A DNA stretch of 56,925 nt from Verrucomicrobiales bacterium. Lineage in GTDB: Bacteria; Verrucomicrobiota; Verrucomicrobiia; Verrucomicrobiales; DEV007. The notes under the pieces were generated by a model. The model was not told the DNA's origin and did no database searches. It worked only from the letters and a program-made list of their open reading frames with translations. A program made the translations under genes and the position numbers. The stretch covers positions 1 through 56,925 of the forward strand of contig JARGOP010000032.1 in the NCBI GenBank assembly GCA_029233965.1, given 5' to 3'. Positions 18,824 to 28,179 of this stretch are shown here, one piece after another; the stretch's first letter is position 1; the number at the start of each line of letters is the position of its first letter.

Positions 18824-20394
18824 GGTTTTCCAATTTCGTAAATTGCCTCGATCTCCTCAGCGGAGAGCGGGGCGTTAAAAAGGGCAAATTCATCAATACG
18901 ACCGTTCAGGGTCCGGATCGCGGTCTCCCAGATGGGCTCGCTCCAGTTTCCGAGATCCGCCTCTCCGATGCGCACAAATTCGAGAGGCTTTTGCATCTGA
19001 GTGCCTCCGCTGAATCCGACCGGACGTCCGTTGATGTAATGCGTGACTCCTCCGACGCCCATTTTTACCGTCGTCGCGAGATGAAACCACTGGCCGCTTT
19101 TTCCCTGATCCCAAAAAAGATCGGAGAAGTAGCGGCGGTTGTGCTCATCGATGTCACGGGGGCCCTCAGGACTTGTTGCAAAATGGAGCGCGCCCTTTTG
19201 CGAAAGCTGCCAGTGGATCTCATGCTCGTCGAAAAAATCGGTCACAAAGAGCGAATTCAAATTCCGGTCGAGCGCGTCGATGCGCACCCACGCAAAGATC
19301 GTGAGCCCCTTGAATTCACCGGGAATATCGAACCGGACCCGGTCGCCCTCGAGCCGGAAGTCGAGCGCGGTCTTTTCACTCCAGCGCCCCTGAGCGACCC
19401 GCGCCCCGACGATGCCGCCGTCGAGTTCCGATCCCGACGGTGCCCGGTTTTTGAGCCGACGCGAAACCGGAGTCAGGTTTTCAAAATCGTAGTAGGCAAT
19501 GAGCCGGGGGTCGTTGCGCAGCTCGAGACTGGCTTCCTTCCAGTTCGCGTAGCGGAGATCGGCACGGTTCCCCGAACCGGCAAAGACATCCTCAATATCG
19601 GGAAAACTCCCGACTTCGCTGGCGGGCTGACGCAATGTCTCGCCATTGATCAAACTGGCCGACTCTCCGTCTCTCAACGAAAGAGGTTTTCCATCGAGTC
19701 CCGTCGCGACGACCTCTCCATCGAAGACGATCAAATTTGCAGTGGAATCCTCGTCGACCGAGAGTCCGAAGGTGGTGCCAAGATCTTCGAGAAGGACATC
19801 GCCGGTCTGAATTTCAAACCCCCGGGCTGCCGGTGGGACGTCCGCTTTGAGGCGCCCCCGGTTGAGAACCGCTTTGTCCCGCGTCACGAGTTCGATCTCA
19901 GCGGGGCCGGAAAGACTGATCGAAGCGCCGCCAAAGAAATCGATCTGCACCAGCCCTTCGCGAAGCCGGAAGATTCCCGGCTCAAGCGGAATTCCCTTTC
20001 GAATGAGTTGACTCTCCCCGGGTTCCCAGACTGCATTCGCTTCCGCCGTGATCACCGCAACTCCCCTTGTTTTCGGCGAGGCGTCCGCGAGGGAATCGGA
20101 GGCAGGGCGCGGCCAGACCATCCAGGAAGCCACCGCAAGAAAAACGAACGCAGCGGCCATCGCAAAAAATCCGGCCCGCGAAGAGGTCGGGGCAGGAAAC
20201 GGAGTCACGGCAGGAGACACTTCCTCCACCATGACTAGATCACGAAGGCCCGAGTCGAGATTACCGAGACGAATGAATTCCCTCCGCCACTCCGGAGAGC
20301 CACGAAGAGCCTCCTGCAATTCAGCAAATTCCGCTTTGCTGAGATCCCCGTTCAGCCAGCGCTGGCTCGTTGCTTCAAATTCCTCCCGATTCAT
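18820..20394 (-). CDS. FecR/LamG transmembrane regulator paired with ECF sigma factor
   Basis: 524 residues from the ATG at 20394, which overlaps the sigma-factor stop (ATGA) and has GGGAGG just upstream. The N-terminal helical part resembles an anti-sigma segment. One transmembrane helix (FFAMAAAFVFLAVASWMVW) is followed by a periplasmic FecR domain (about 120-270) and then a LamG/concanavalin domain (IAYYDFE, KGLTIFAWVRID, GRIDEFALF). Fusing LamG to FecR suggests sensing of a carbohydrate ligand outside the membrane and signalling to the sigma factor. It is the middle gene of the coupled operon. Confidence 0.88.
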   Translation of the reverse strand: MNREEFEATSQRWLNGDLSKAEFAELQEALRGSPEWRREFIRLGNLDSGLRDLVMVEEVSPAVTPFPAPTSSRAGFFAMAAAFVFLAVASWMVWPRPASDSLADASPKTRGVAVITAEANAVWEPGESQLIRKGIPLEPGIFRLREGLVQIDFFGGASISLSGPAEIELVTRDKAVLNRGRLKADVPPAARGFEIQTGDVLLEDLGTTFGLSVDEDSTANLIVFDGEVVATGLDGKPLSLRDGESASLINGETLRQPASEVGSFPDIEDVFAGSGNRADLRYANWKEASLELRNDPRLIAYYDFENLTPVSRRLKNRAPSGSELDGGIVGARVAQGRWSEKTALDFRLEGDRVRFDIPGEFKGLTIFAWVRIDALDRNLNSLFVTDFFDEHEIHWQLSQKGALHFATSPEGPRDIDEHNRRYFSDLFWDQGKSGQWFHLATTVKMGVGGVTHYINGRPVGFSGGTQMQKPLEFVRIGEADLGNWSEPIWETAIRTLNGRIDEFALFNAPLSAEEIEAIYEIGKP

Positions 20395-20933
20395 GCGCGA
20401 CCTCCCTTTTCCGAAATGATCTCGCGCTCGATGCACTGCAGGAGCCCGGCTCGCGCGCGGTTCAGGGTCTTATAAAAAGCGGTCGCCGTTCTTCCCAGGG
20501 CCTCCGCGACCTGATTCAGTCTCACACCGGGCTCGTAGGCCGCGATGACGATGCGGCGCTGCTTCTCCGGGAGTTTCTTCAGGCACACCTCGAGGGCACG
20601 TCGCTCGTTCGCCAGACCCTCATGGTCATCCGCCACCTCTTCGGCGAGCATGTTGACGAGGTCTTCATCAAAGACATGACGATCCCTGGCTTTGTCACGA
20701 CGCCACGCCAGCACCTCAAAGCGCGCCACAACACAGGCCCAGCGCATGAAATCGGTTTCCCGATCAAGGGAATCAAACTTCCTCCAGAGGACGAGGCCGG
20801 TGTTTTGCATAACCTCGTTGGCATCATCCCACGAAAAAACGAGCGACCGGACAAAGGCGCGGAGTCCCGGCTCATGACGGGTGAAGAGCGAGACAAACTG
20901 CTCGTATCGCTCATCTGTGGATTCCTTCTGCAT
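20391..20933 (-). CDS. ECF-type RNA polymerase sigma factor
   Basis: 180 residues. Sigma-70 region 2 is seen in VFSWDDANEVMQNTGLVLWRK and the DFMRWACVVARFEV stretch, and region 4 in LPEKQRRIVIAAYEPG with the helix-turn-helix RLNQVAEALGRTATAFYKTL. This matches the Rhodopirellula/Verrucomicrobium group of small sigma factors. It heads the FecR-PSD1-DUF1501 operon and probably directs transcription of that operon and other targets, with the FecR/LamG protein as its membrane control. The divergent sbtA gene begins 138 bases away. Confidence 0.92.
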   Translation of the reverse strand: MQKESTDERYEQFVSLFTRHEPGLRAFVRSLVFSWDDANEVMQNTGLVLWRKFDSLDRETDFMRWACVVARFEVLAWRRDKARDRHVFDEDLVNMLAEEVADDHEGLANERRALEVCLKKLPEKQRRIVIAAYEPGVRLNQVAEALGRTATAFYKTLNRARAGLLQCIEREIISEKGGRA

Positions 20934-21071
20934 AGGGTCTTCCCCTCATTACTCCGGAGGATGAAAAAATTGCCCACAAATTCCGATCTTTTTCAGGGGG
21001 AATAAAGGGTGCTATTTATGACCTGTTTTTTTTTGCATAATTCACTGAGTAGCCTATGAAAGAAGCTCCCC

Positions 21072-22031
21072 ATGGACCTGCTTGTTCAAAATCTCGTCTC
21101 TCCGATCGTTCTGGCGTTTGCCCTCGGCATGGTGGCCCGCTGGGTAAAAAGCGATCTCGAAATCCCTGATGCGATTTATCAGGCCCTGTCGATCTACCTG
21201 CTTTTCGCGATCGGCCTCAAGGGTGGCGTCGCCATTTCCGAGACTCCGGCAGCGCAGTTGATCGGCCCGATCAGCATCACCTTGATCCTTGGTGTGCTTA
21301 CCCCCATCTCGGCCTTTTTCGTCCTCAAATTTTTCGGACGTCTTTCCCGCATCGATGCCGCCGCCTCGGCAGCTCACTACGGCTCCGTCTCCGCGGTGAC
21401 TTTCCTCGCTGCGATCGAAGCCGCGAAGTTCGCGGGCATTCCCGCCGACGGCTACCTCCCCGCCCTCGTCGCGGTGCTCGAAGTTCCCGGAATTATCGTG
21501 GGACTTCTCCTCGCCCGCCAAACCCGCGGTGGAGGCATCAAGTCCGCCCTCCATGAGGTGCTTGCCGGAAAGAGTATTTTCCTCCTCATTGGCGGCATGG
21601 TCATCGGCGGAGTTTGCGGCGCGGCAAAGATCGCCTCCGTAGCGCCTTTCTTCATCGATCCTTTCAAAGGGGTTCTCTGCATTTTCCTGCTCGAACTCGG
21701 GATGGTCGCAGGCCGCCGCATCGTTGATGCGAAAAAGGCAGGATGGCGCCTCATCGTTGCCGGCTGCGTCCTTCCCCTCGTCCACGGCCTCCTCGGAACC
21801 TTCGGCGGAATCCTCTTCGGGATGTCTTCCGGCGGGGCCGCCGTCTTCGGAGCCATGGTTGGCAGCGCTTCCTACATCGCTGCTCCGGCCGCAGTCCGTA
21901 TTGCGCTGCCAAAAGCCAGCCCCGGCATTTATCTGACACTTGCCCTCGGAATCACTTTCCCGTTTAATCTTGCCATTGGAATCCCCACCTTTTTGTCCTT
22001 CGCCGAGTATCTTGAAGGCATCCTGAAATGA
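21072..22031 (+). CDS. sbtA: Sodium-dependent bicarbonate transporter SbtA
   Basis: 319 residues with about ten hydrophobic segments and SbtA-family landmarks: LFAIGLKGG in the first half, AHYGSVSAVTF, LPALVAVLEVPGI, and the second-half repeat MVGSASYIAAPAA. SbtA imports bicarbonate with sodium. It is best known from cyanobacterial carbon concentration, though homologs occur in many heterotrophs. The stop overlaps the start of sbtB (ATGA), so the two are co-translated. A T-rich stretch lies in the upstream gap. In this organism the role may be supply of bicarbonate for carboxylases, which is inference. Confidence 0.92.
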   Translation: MDLLVQNLVSPIVLAFALGMVARWVKSDLEIPDAIYQALSIYLLFAIGLKGGVAISETPAAQLIGPISITLILGVLTPISAFFVLKFFGRLSRIDAAASAAHYGSVSAVTFLAAIEAAKFAGIPADGYLPALVAVLEVPGIIVGLLLARQTRGGGIKSALHEVLAGKSIFLLIGGMVIGGVCGAAKIASVAPFFIDPFKGVLCIFLLELGMVAGRRIVDAKKAGWRLIVAGCVLPLVHGLLGTFGGILFGMSSGGAAVFGAMVGSASYIAAPAAVRIALPKASPGIYLTLALGITFPFNLAIGIPTFLSFAEYLEGILK

Positions 22032-22333
22032 AAGTCCCCCTGACAAAAGTCTCTATCATCATTGAGAGTCTCCTCAAAGACGAGGTCATTGAATTGATCC
22101 GCAAGCACGGCGCAACCGGCCACACCTTGACCAAGGTGGAAGGAGAAGGTTCGAGCGGCAGACACGCGAGTGACTGGGGCGGTCGGAATATCAAGGTCGA
22201 GACACTCGTCTCCAAGGAAGCCGCCGACGCGATTATGGACGACCTCTCCGACGAATACTTCGAGGACTATTCCGTCATCGCCTGGCTCGTCGAGGTCACC
22301 GTCCTGCGCGGCGATAAGTTTATTAAGAAATAG
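22028..22333 (+). CDS. sbtB: PII-like regulator SbtB
   Basis: 101 residues, the size of a PII-like ferredoxin-fold protein. The N-terminal strand-helix (LTKVSIIIESLLKDEVIELI) is followed by a glycine-rich T-loop region (GEGSSGRH) and a second strand-helix. The start codon overlaps the sbtA stop. In cyanobacteria SbtB binds adenyl nucleotides, including cAMP, and controls SbtA at the membrane. I see no C-terminal CGPxGC redox loop. A class III cyclase at 38843 could supply cAMP, but that link is only conjecture. Confidence 0.88.
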   Translation: MKVPLTKVSIIIESLLKDEVIELIRKHGATGHTLTKVEGEGSSGRHASDWGGRNIKVETLVSKEAADAIMDDLSDEYFEDYSVIAWLVEVTVLRGDKFIKK

Positions 22334-22403
22334 TTCCTCAAGGAAATCCGGAAAAAAGGACGGGCAATGGGGCGGCCTCACGGAGTATCCTGTAAGATCC
22401 GCT

Positions 22404-23324
22404 ATGTCCAGGCCTCTTCCCCTCCTCCTTATCGCACTCTTTCTGTCGACGCTGCTCTCTGCCGATGAAGACTGGCAGAAACTGCCGCAGACAAAGATAA
22501 CGCCGTCGATCGAATCAAAGATCGATGCGTTCCCGGATCTCACTTACGCGACCTATGGAGATCGCGAGTTGAAGCTGGATCTCTATCGCCCTGAAGGAGC
22601 TGTGGAAAAGCTCCCCGGAATCGTTTGTATTCATGGCGGAGCCTGGTGGAAAGGAGAGCGCCGGAATCACGCACACATCGCGAAGGCGCTGGCGGCACGG
22701 GGTTTCGTCGCAGTCACCATTTCCTACCGCCTCTCCGGGGAACAGCCCTTCCCCGCCCAGATCGAGGACTGCAAGGCTGCCGTTCGCTGGATGCGGGCCA
22801 ACGCTGATACATACGGCATCGATGCGGATTTTATCGGCGCGACCGGATCCTCCGCCGGCGGTCATCTCGCCAATCTCCTCGCGACTTCGGGAGGGGTCAG
22901 CGAACTCGAAGGCGAAGGGGGAAATGCGGATTTCTCCAGCACGGTCCAGGCAGCCGCTCCGATGGGGGCTCAGTCGGATCTCGAAACAGAGCGAATCCGG
23001 CTTCGCTCCCTCGATCCCAAAGCGGCCTTCTACCCGCAGTTTCTGGGCGGCACTCAGGAGGATGTACCCGGCACCTATCAACTGGCTTCACCAAGGCATC
23101 ATCTCGATGCGGGGGATCCTCCGATTTTCTACCTGACCGGCGAACTCGACGATCCCAGCACACACGCCGACGAAGTCCGGCGCGAGATGGAGAATCTCGG
23201 TATTCCAACCGGATTGCATATCCTCAAAGGCGCACCGCATCCTTTTCTCACGAAGCAGAAATTCTTCGATGAGGGGCTCGATCTTCTCGACGATTTATTC
23301 ACCACTCATCTCAAGTCCCGGTGA
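22404..23324 (+). CDS. Secreted alpha/beta-hydrolase (esterase/lipase-like)
   Basis: The start is set at the ATG at 22404, which gives a signal peptide (MSRPLPLLLIALFLSTLLSA) and 306 residues; the frame is open further up but without features. The oxyanion-hole motif IHGGAWW, nucleophile motif GSSAGGH, a late acid in GELDDPSTHADE and the histidine of KGAPHPF give the expected catalytic triad. It belongs with the BD-FAE/acetylesterase type of hydrolases acting on esterified polysaccharides. Its stop overlaps the GTG start of the sulfatase, so the two form one unit, suggesting joint removal of acyl and sulfate groups from a polysaccharide. Confidence 0.85.
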   Translation: MSRPLPLLLIALFLSTLLSADEDWQKLPQTKITPSIESKIDAFPDLTYATYGDRELKLDLYRPEGAVEKLPGIVCIHGGAWWKGERRNHAHIAKALAARGFVAVTISYRLSGEQPFPAQIEDCKAAVRWMRANADTYGIDADFIGATGSSAGGHLANLLATSGGVSELEGEGGNADFSSTVQAAAPMGAQSDLETERIRLRSLDPKAAFYPQFLGGTQEDVPGTYQLASPRHHLDAGDPPIFYLTGELDDPSTHADEVRREMENLGIPTGLHILKGAPHPFLTKQKFFDEGLDLLDDLFTTHLKSR

Positions 23325-24760
23325 GGCTCGACCCTGTTATATCCCCGACCCGACCCTGTCTGATCCAGGCGCTTGTGATCATCCTTGTGGCGGTGTCAGG
23401 GATCACATTCTCAAGTGACCGCCCCAACGTTCTCTTCATCATCGCCGACGATCTCCGAAACGAACTGGGGTGCTACGGATCAGAGATCGCGATCACTCCG
23501 AACATTGATGCGCTCGCTTCCTCCGGGCTGAGATTTGATCGAGCCTACTGCCAAAAGGCGGTTTGCTGGCCTTCGCGAAACAGCCTCCTCTCCGGACTGC
23601 TTCCGGGGAACCTGGGGAAAGCAAATGCGACGCTGACTTTTCGGGCAAGCCATCCTGACATCACCTCGCTGCCGCATCATTTCAAGAACCACGGATACTT
23701 CACGGCTAGCTTCGGGAAAATTCTACACAACGGGCAGGACGACCCGGAATCGTGGTCGGAGCCTAATTTTGACCCACCGCCTCTGCACTACGCGCGCCCG
23801 GAAAACGTCGACAAGCACCCGATCATCAATCGCAGCGCCCCGGAAAACGCAATCAACCCGCTCGTCGAATCCGCCGCGGTGCCGGACACAGCCTATGAAG
23901 ACGGAGTGACGACGGAGAAAGCAATCGAAACGCTGCGACGCCGGGCGGCCGGAGTGTCGCCTTTTTTCCTGATGGTGGGCTTCCACAAACCCCACTCCCC
24001 TTTCAATGCGCCAAAGCGTGACTGGGATCTCTACGCCGGTCTTACCATTCCCCTGTCGCCATTTCCGCGTCAACCGGACGGTGCTCCGACACAGCATACC
24101 TTTCATCCCTCGAACTATCTCCGCAGTTTTGCCAACTTTCCGACGGAGGGCGAAATCCCGGAAGAGACTGCCCGGAGAACCCGCCACGCCTACCTCGCCT
24201 GCGTCAGCTACATCGACCGTCTCACCGGCCAACTCCTCGCCGCACTCGAGGAAACCGGTGCAGGGGAAAACACGATCATCGTCTTCACCTCCGACCACGG
24301 CTATCATCTCGGTGACCAGGCGCTCTGGTCCAAGCACAGCACCTTCGAACTCGCGACCAGAGTCCCGCTCATCATAGCCGGGCCGGGCATTTTGCAGGGA
24401 GAATCGACCAGGGCTCTCGTGGAGCTGGTCGATCTTTTCCCGACGCTTTCGGAATTCGCCAATCTGGAGCTGCCCGCTCATCTGGAAGGGACCAGCTTCG
24501 CTCCCGTTCTCTCCGGGGCCGGGAAAGAAGCCCGCGCCGCAGCCTTCAGTGAGTACTCGCGTGGAGGGGCCCGTGGATTTTCAATCCGCACCGCTGACTA
24601 TCGCTACACGGAGTGGCGCGATCTGAAGACCGATGCAATCACGGCGAGGGAACTCTACGATCTACATCGCAATCCGGTGGAAACAGAGAATCTATCGGAT
24701 GATGCCGCTTTCTCCGGGGTTGTCGAAGAGCACGCAAAACTTCTCCGCGATCGTTTTTGA
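23321..24760 (+). CDS. Cys-type sulfatase, iduronate-2-sulfatase-like
   Basis: 479 residues from a GTG that overlaps the stop of the esterase gene. After a hydrophobic signal (about 14-30) come the metal-binding Asp43/Asp44 in IIADDLR, the sulfatase signature with Cys82 in VCWPSR (the residue converted to formylglycine), FHKPHSPF at 221-228 and DHG at 325-327 within FTSDHGYHLGDQ. The pattern is that of the iduronate-2-sulfatase-like group. It should hydrolyse sulfate esters on a polysaccharide in the periplasm or outside. Its Cys form requires a maturase; the FGE-like lipoprotein at 2305 is a candidate. Confidence 0.92.
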   Translation: MRLDPVISPTRPCLIQALVIILVAVSGITFSSDRPNVLFIIADDLRNELGCYGSEIAITPNIDALASSGLRFDRAYCQKAVCWPSRNSLLSGLLPGNLGKANATLTFRASHPDITSLPHHFKNHGYFTASFGKILHNGQDDPESWSEPNFDPPPLHYARPENVDKHPIINRSAPENAINPLVESAAVPDTAYEDGVTTEKAIETLRRRAAGVSPFFLMVGFHKPHSPFNAPKRDWDLYAGLTIPLSPFPRQPDGAPTQHTFHPSNYLRSFANFPTEGEIPEETARRTRHAYLACVSYIDRLTGQLLAALEETGAGENTIIVFTSDHGYHLGDQALWSKHSTFELATRVPLIIAGPGILQGESTRALVELVDLFPTLSEFANLELPAHLEGTSFAPVLSGAGKEARAAAFSEYSRGGARGFSIRTADYRYTEWRDLKTDAITARELYDLHRNPVETENLSDDAAFSGVVEEHAKLLRDRF

Positions 24761-25855
24761 TCAAATCCAACGCTTCCTGACAAAAAGCCAGAGCATAAGC
24801 AGGGCGCTCACGACAAAGGCTACCCAGACCGCCGGGTAACCCCACTCCAGTTTCAGCTCCGGCATGTGCTCAAAGTTCATGCCGTAGATACCGGCAATGA
24901 AGGTGAGAGGCAGGAAGATCGTTGAGAAGCAGGTCAACACTTTCATGACCTCATTCATCCGGTTACTCACCGTGGAGAGGTAGAAATCGCGGAGGCCTGA
25001 GGCGCCCTCGCGCAGGTGCTCGATCGTTTCCCGGGCCTGCAGGGAATGATCGTTCAAATCGACGAGGAACGGGCGGGTCTTCTCATTGATCAACGGGGAA
25101 ACGGATCGGCAGAGCCCCCCCGAGATCTCCCGCAGTGGTCGAATCGCCCGGTAGAGAATTCCGGTTTCTCGTTTCAACGCATAGAGTTCCTCAGTCGAAA
25201 CATTGACTGCATTTTCCTGCATTCGGATTTCGAGTTCGAGAATCAAGTCCTCGACCTGATCGAGAACAAACAGGTAATGATCGACGACGGCATCGAGCAG
25301 GGCCCAGAGCAGATAGTCAGCACCATACTTTCTGATTCTTCCGCCGGAACCGGTTTTGATTCGTTCGATGACAGGATCAAAAGCTTCCGTCGGGCCTTCA
25401 AGAAAAGAGAGCAGTACGTTGTCCGGAAGAAGAACGAGCGAAAACTGCTGGATGTCGATCTCCTGAGTTTCCACATCAAAGAAAATCAGCTTGGTCACGA
25501 CGAAGATAATGTCGTCGCGCTTCTCAAGTTTAGGCCGCGCCCCGGTGTTGAGAACGTCTTCCACGAGCAGAGATGGAATGTCGAAAACCTCCGCGACCTG
25601 CGACAACTCTTCGATGACGTGCAGTCCGCTTATTTCGTGCCAGTTCACTTCGTCCGGAACGCCCCGTTCGGTTCCCTGGATGGAATCGTTCTCGACCAAC
25701 TCGAACTTCGAAACGTCATAGGTGATCGTCCGAATCGAGAACGAATCCGTCCGCTTCGCTCCGAAGTGCACGAAAGAACCCGGAGGACGCGCGAGGTCGC
25801 TGCTTTTGCGGGTGGAGCGGGAGCGGGGGAAAATCCTGAGTTTTGAAAAGGCCAT
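24761..25855 (-). CDS. corA: CorA-family magnesium/cobalt transport protein
   Basis: 364 residues. A long cytoplasmic alpha/beta and helical domain precedes two C-terminal hydrophobic helices, with the signature GMN in the loop (YGMNFEHMPEL) after the first (IFLPLTFIAGI). This is the pentameric CorA channel for Mg2+ and related divalent ions. The gene converges on the sulfatase with the two stop codons directly adjacent, leaving no room for separate terminators. Confidence 0.93.
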   Translation of the reverse strand: MAFSKLRIFPRSRSTRKSSDLARPPGSFVHFGAKRTDSFSIRTITYDVSKFELVENDSIQGTERGVPDEVNWHEISGLHVIEELSQVAEVFDIPSLLVEDVLNTGARPKLEKRDDIIFVVTKLIFFDVETQEIDIQQFSLVLLPDNVLLSFLEGPTEAFDPVIERIKTGSGGRIRKYGADYLLWALLDAVVDHYLFVLDQVEDLILELEIRMQENAVNVSTEELYALKRETGILYRAIRPLREISGGLCRSVSPLINEKTRPFLVDLNDHSLQARETIEHLREGASGLRDFYLSTVSNRMNEVMKVLTCFSTIFLPLTFIAGIYGMNFEHMPELKLEWGYPAVWVAFVVSALLMLWLFVRKRWI

Positions 25856-25880
25856 GATGAGGAGGAATCAGCCCCCGCGA

Positions 25881-26697
25881 CTAACCCGAAGGGACAGCCT
25901 GAACTTGATGGTTTTTCACGATACGAACCAGAAGAATCACGAGCGAACCGAAAAGCAGCAGTGCTGAAAACCCGGTGAGCGGCAGTTTCGGGTGCTGCTT
26001 CATGATTTCAAACCACTGGCTCTACGTCGCAAAACTCTGTGATTTCCAGGAGGCATTGACGAACATGTAGGACTGCTCCCGCAGTGGGGCGGTGGTTTGA
26101 ATCGTCAACCCTCCGGAAGTCTCCGTCAGTTCGTAACCGGTGTCGGCAGACAGACTTCCACTCAGAGCCGGCGTGTAATGGGTCAGTTCGACTCCTTCCG
26201 GAAGCTGCAGTTGGAACGTCAGATTCCCGATGGGGAAGGATTTGAAAGACTCCGTGATTTCGTAGGCCCAATGCGCCATTCCATCGCGATAAATCCAGTC
26301 TCCATTGCGTACGAACCGAATGACATAGCGATGTTCGCCCTGCTCCGGGAGGACATCCTTTTCTCCGCATACTATCCTTCTCATCCCTTCGTAGTCTTCC
26401 ACTTTGAAGGGCTCCCGCTTTCCATTTCTCCACACCTCCTGAACCCGCATTTTGTGATCGAGAACTAAATCCCCGAATCCACGATAGGCAGTCAGGTAGG
26501 AAAGAATGGGACCACGCTTGATCTCGCCATCTTCTCCCAACGAGAGCACGAACTCCTGCTCGATCTCGAGTTCCCCGGTTCTCAGGATCTTTACCGAAAC
26601 ATGGAGAGAGAATTTCATCCCGATCCATTTCGGCAGGAACGCTCTCCGCCTCGTCAGCAACGAGAACCGTCGCCAGGCAGAGAAGAGTCCAGATCAC
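25881..26697 (-). pseudogene. Broken DUF2207-type membrane protein gene
   Basis: Three pieces of one gene appear in order. A GTG at 26697 opens a clear signal peptide (IWTLLCLATVLVADE) in one frame. The DUF2207-like extracellular domain lies in another frame (VSVKILRTGELEIEQEF onward, open from 26660), with the junction near a CTCTCTCC tract at about 26615-26622. That domain stops at an amber TAG (26022-26024). In the same frame, eight codons further, a 40-residue piece from 26003 to 25881 encodes one transmembrane helix (FSALLLFGSLVILLVRIV), the part DUF2207 proteins normally have after the domain. A +1 frameshift plus a nonsense codon would restore a normal protein. Decay or consensus error are both possible. 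Confidence 0.65.
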
Positions 26698-26778
26698 AGC
26701 AAAACCGGGACCGGGTAGTGGATGAGAAGCCTGACGCGTGAGGGAAACCTACCCTCAAAACGCCACCAATAACAACAA

Positions 26779-28179
26779 TTATAGAATGTTCAACAATTTC
26801 TCATGAATCCCGCCAAAACCGCCATTGCTGAAAACAATGATGACATCGCCATCCTCCGCCTCACTGGAAAGTCGATTCACGATCGCCTCCACATCCGGCT
26901 CGTAGTAGGCGGGCTTTCCTCCGGCGCGGAGGGTTTCCATCATGAGATCTGTGTCGAGCCGCTCTTCGACATCAAGCTGATCGGCTCTCGCCACCGCTGC
27001 GATACACACCGCATCAGCCTGCCCGAGTGCCTCGGGAAGTGCTTCCTGGAAGACATTTCGCCGGGTCGTGTTCGAACGGGGTTCAAAGATGGCCCACATT
27101 CTGGAGCCCTCATATTTCCGTCGTAACCCGGTGATCGCTTCGCGAATTGCCGTCGGGTGATGCCCGAAATCATCGATCACAGTGATGTTCCGATCAGTCA
27201 CGCCGCGAACTTCCTGCCGACGTTTGATCCCGCTGAAGGCGAGGAGCGCTGCCCTGATTTCATCGACACTGAGACCACCGAAACGGGCCGCCGTGATCGC
27301 CATGGCTCCGTTTCGGACGTTAAACTCCCCGTTCAAGGGAAGCACGTAGTGCTCGCCCTCGATCTCGAAAGTCGTCGATTCGGGCGCATACTCGACATTG
27401 GTGATGCGGGCCTCGCAGTTTTCCGCAAAGCCGACGCGCTTCATGGGGGAATGCCCCTGAGCCTGAAAGACATCGAGGCAGTTCCGGTCATCGCCATTGA
27501 GAAGAACCATGCCGTTCCCGGGAACCAGCCTTACCATGTGCCCGAAGGTCCGCTTGATCGCATTGAGGTCATCAAAAATGTCAGCGTGATCAAACTCGAT
27601 ATTGTTTACGATCGCGACCTCGGGGAGGTAATTGATGAACTTCGAACGCTTGTCGAAGAAAGCGGAGTCATACTCATCGCCTTCGAGAACGTTGATATCG
27701 GAGTCCGTAAAGCGGGCGCCCTGCCCGAGATTTCCGGGGATTCCCCCGATCACAAATCCCGGATTTTTCCCAGCCGATTCAAAGAGCCAGGCAAGGAGCG
27801 ATGCCGTCGTCGTCTTTCCGTGCGTGCCGCTCACCACGAAATTCCGCTTCCCGCGAAGAACCTGATCGCGAAGCAACTCAGGCAGCGAAATGTAGTGGAG
27901 TTTGCGACGCATCACCTCTTCCACTTCGGGATTTCCGCGACTCTGGGCGTTACCGATCACGAAGAGATCTACATCATCGGGGAGATTCTCCGCTTTGTAG
28001 CCGTTGAGGATTTCAATCCCGCGACTCTCAAGGAAGGACTTCATCGGATCATACACCTGAGCATCCGATCCGGTGACTCGATACCCGGCGTCGCGAAACG
28101 CAGCAGCCACGGACCCCATCGCCGTTCCACAAATCCCCATGAAATAGAGGTGCTTCCCATTTTCCAGAATTTCACTCAT
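26779..28179 (-). CDS. mpl: UDP-N-acetylmuramate:L-Ala-gamma-D-Glu-meso-DAP ligase (murein tripeptide recycling)
   Basis: About 466 residues from the ATG at 28179 (GTG one codon upstream possible). N-terminal Mur ligase Rossmann motif FMGICGTAMGS, P-loop GTHGKTTT (118-125), central-domain NNIEFDHADIF and the C-terminal RRQEVRG and DDFGHHPTAI motifs place it in the Mpl branch rather than MurC. Mpl re-attaches tripeptide from turned-over peptidoglycan to UDP-MurNAc in the cytoplasm. It implies meso-DAP peptidoglycan with recycling. It is divergent from the DUF2231-like gene. Confidence 0.9.
   Translation of the reverse strand: MSEILENGKHLYFMGICGTAMGSVAAAFRDAGYRVTGSDAQVYDPMKSFLESRGIEILNGYKAENLPDDVDLFVIGNAQSRGNPEVEEVMRRKLHYISLPELLRDQVLRGKRNFVVSGTHGKTTTASLLAWLFESAGKNPGFVIGGIPGNLGQGARFTDSDINVLEGDEYDSAFFDKRSKFINYLPEVAIVNNIEFDHADIFDDLNAIKRTFGHMVRLVPGNGMVLLNGDDRNCLDVFQAQGHSPMKRVGFAENCEARITNVEYAPESTTFEIEGEHYVLPLNGEFNVRNGAMAITAARFGGLSVDEIRAALLAFSGIKRRQEVRGVTDRNITVIDDFGHHPTAIREAITGLRRKYEGSRMWAIFEPRSNTTRRNVFQEALPEALGQADAVCIAAVARADQLDVEERLDTDLMMETLRAGGKPAYYEPDVEAIVNRLSSEAEDGDVIIVFSNGGFGGIHEKLLNIL

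Noticed and set aside
26003-26024. Amber codon as pyrrolysine or regulated readthrough
   Set aside because: No Pyl context is visible, and the same gene also has a frameshift, which favours decay or error.
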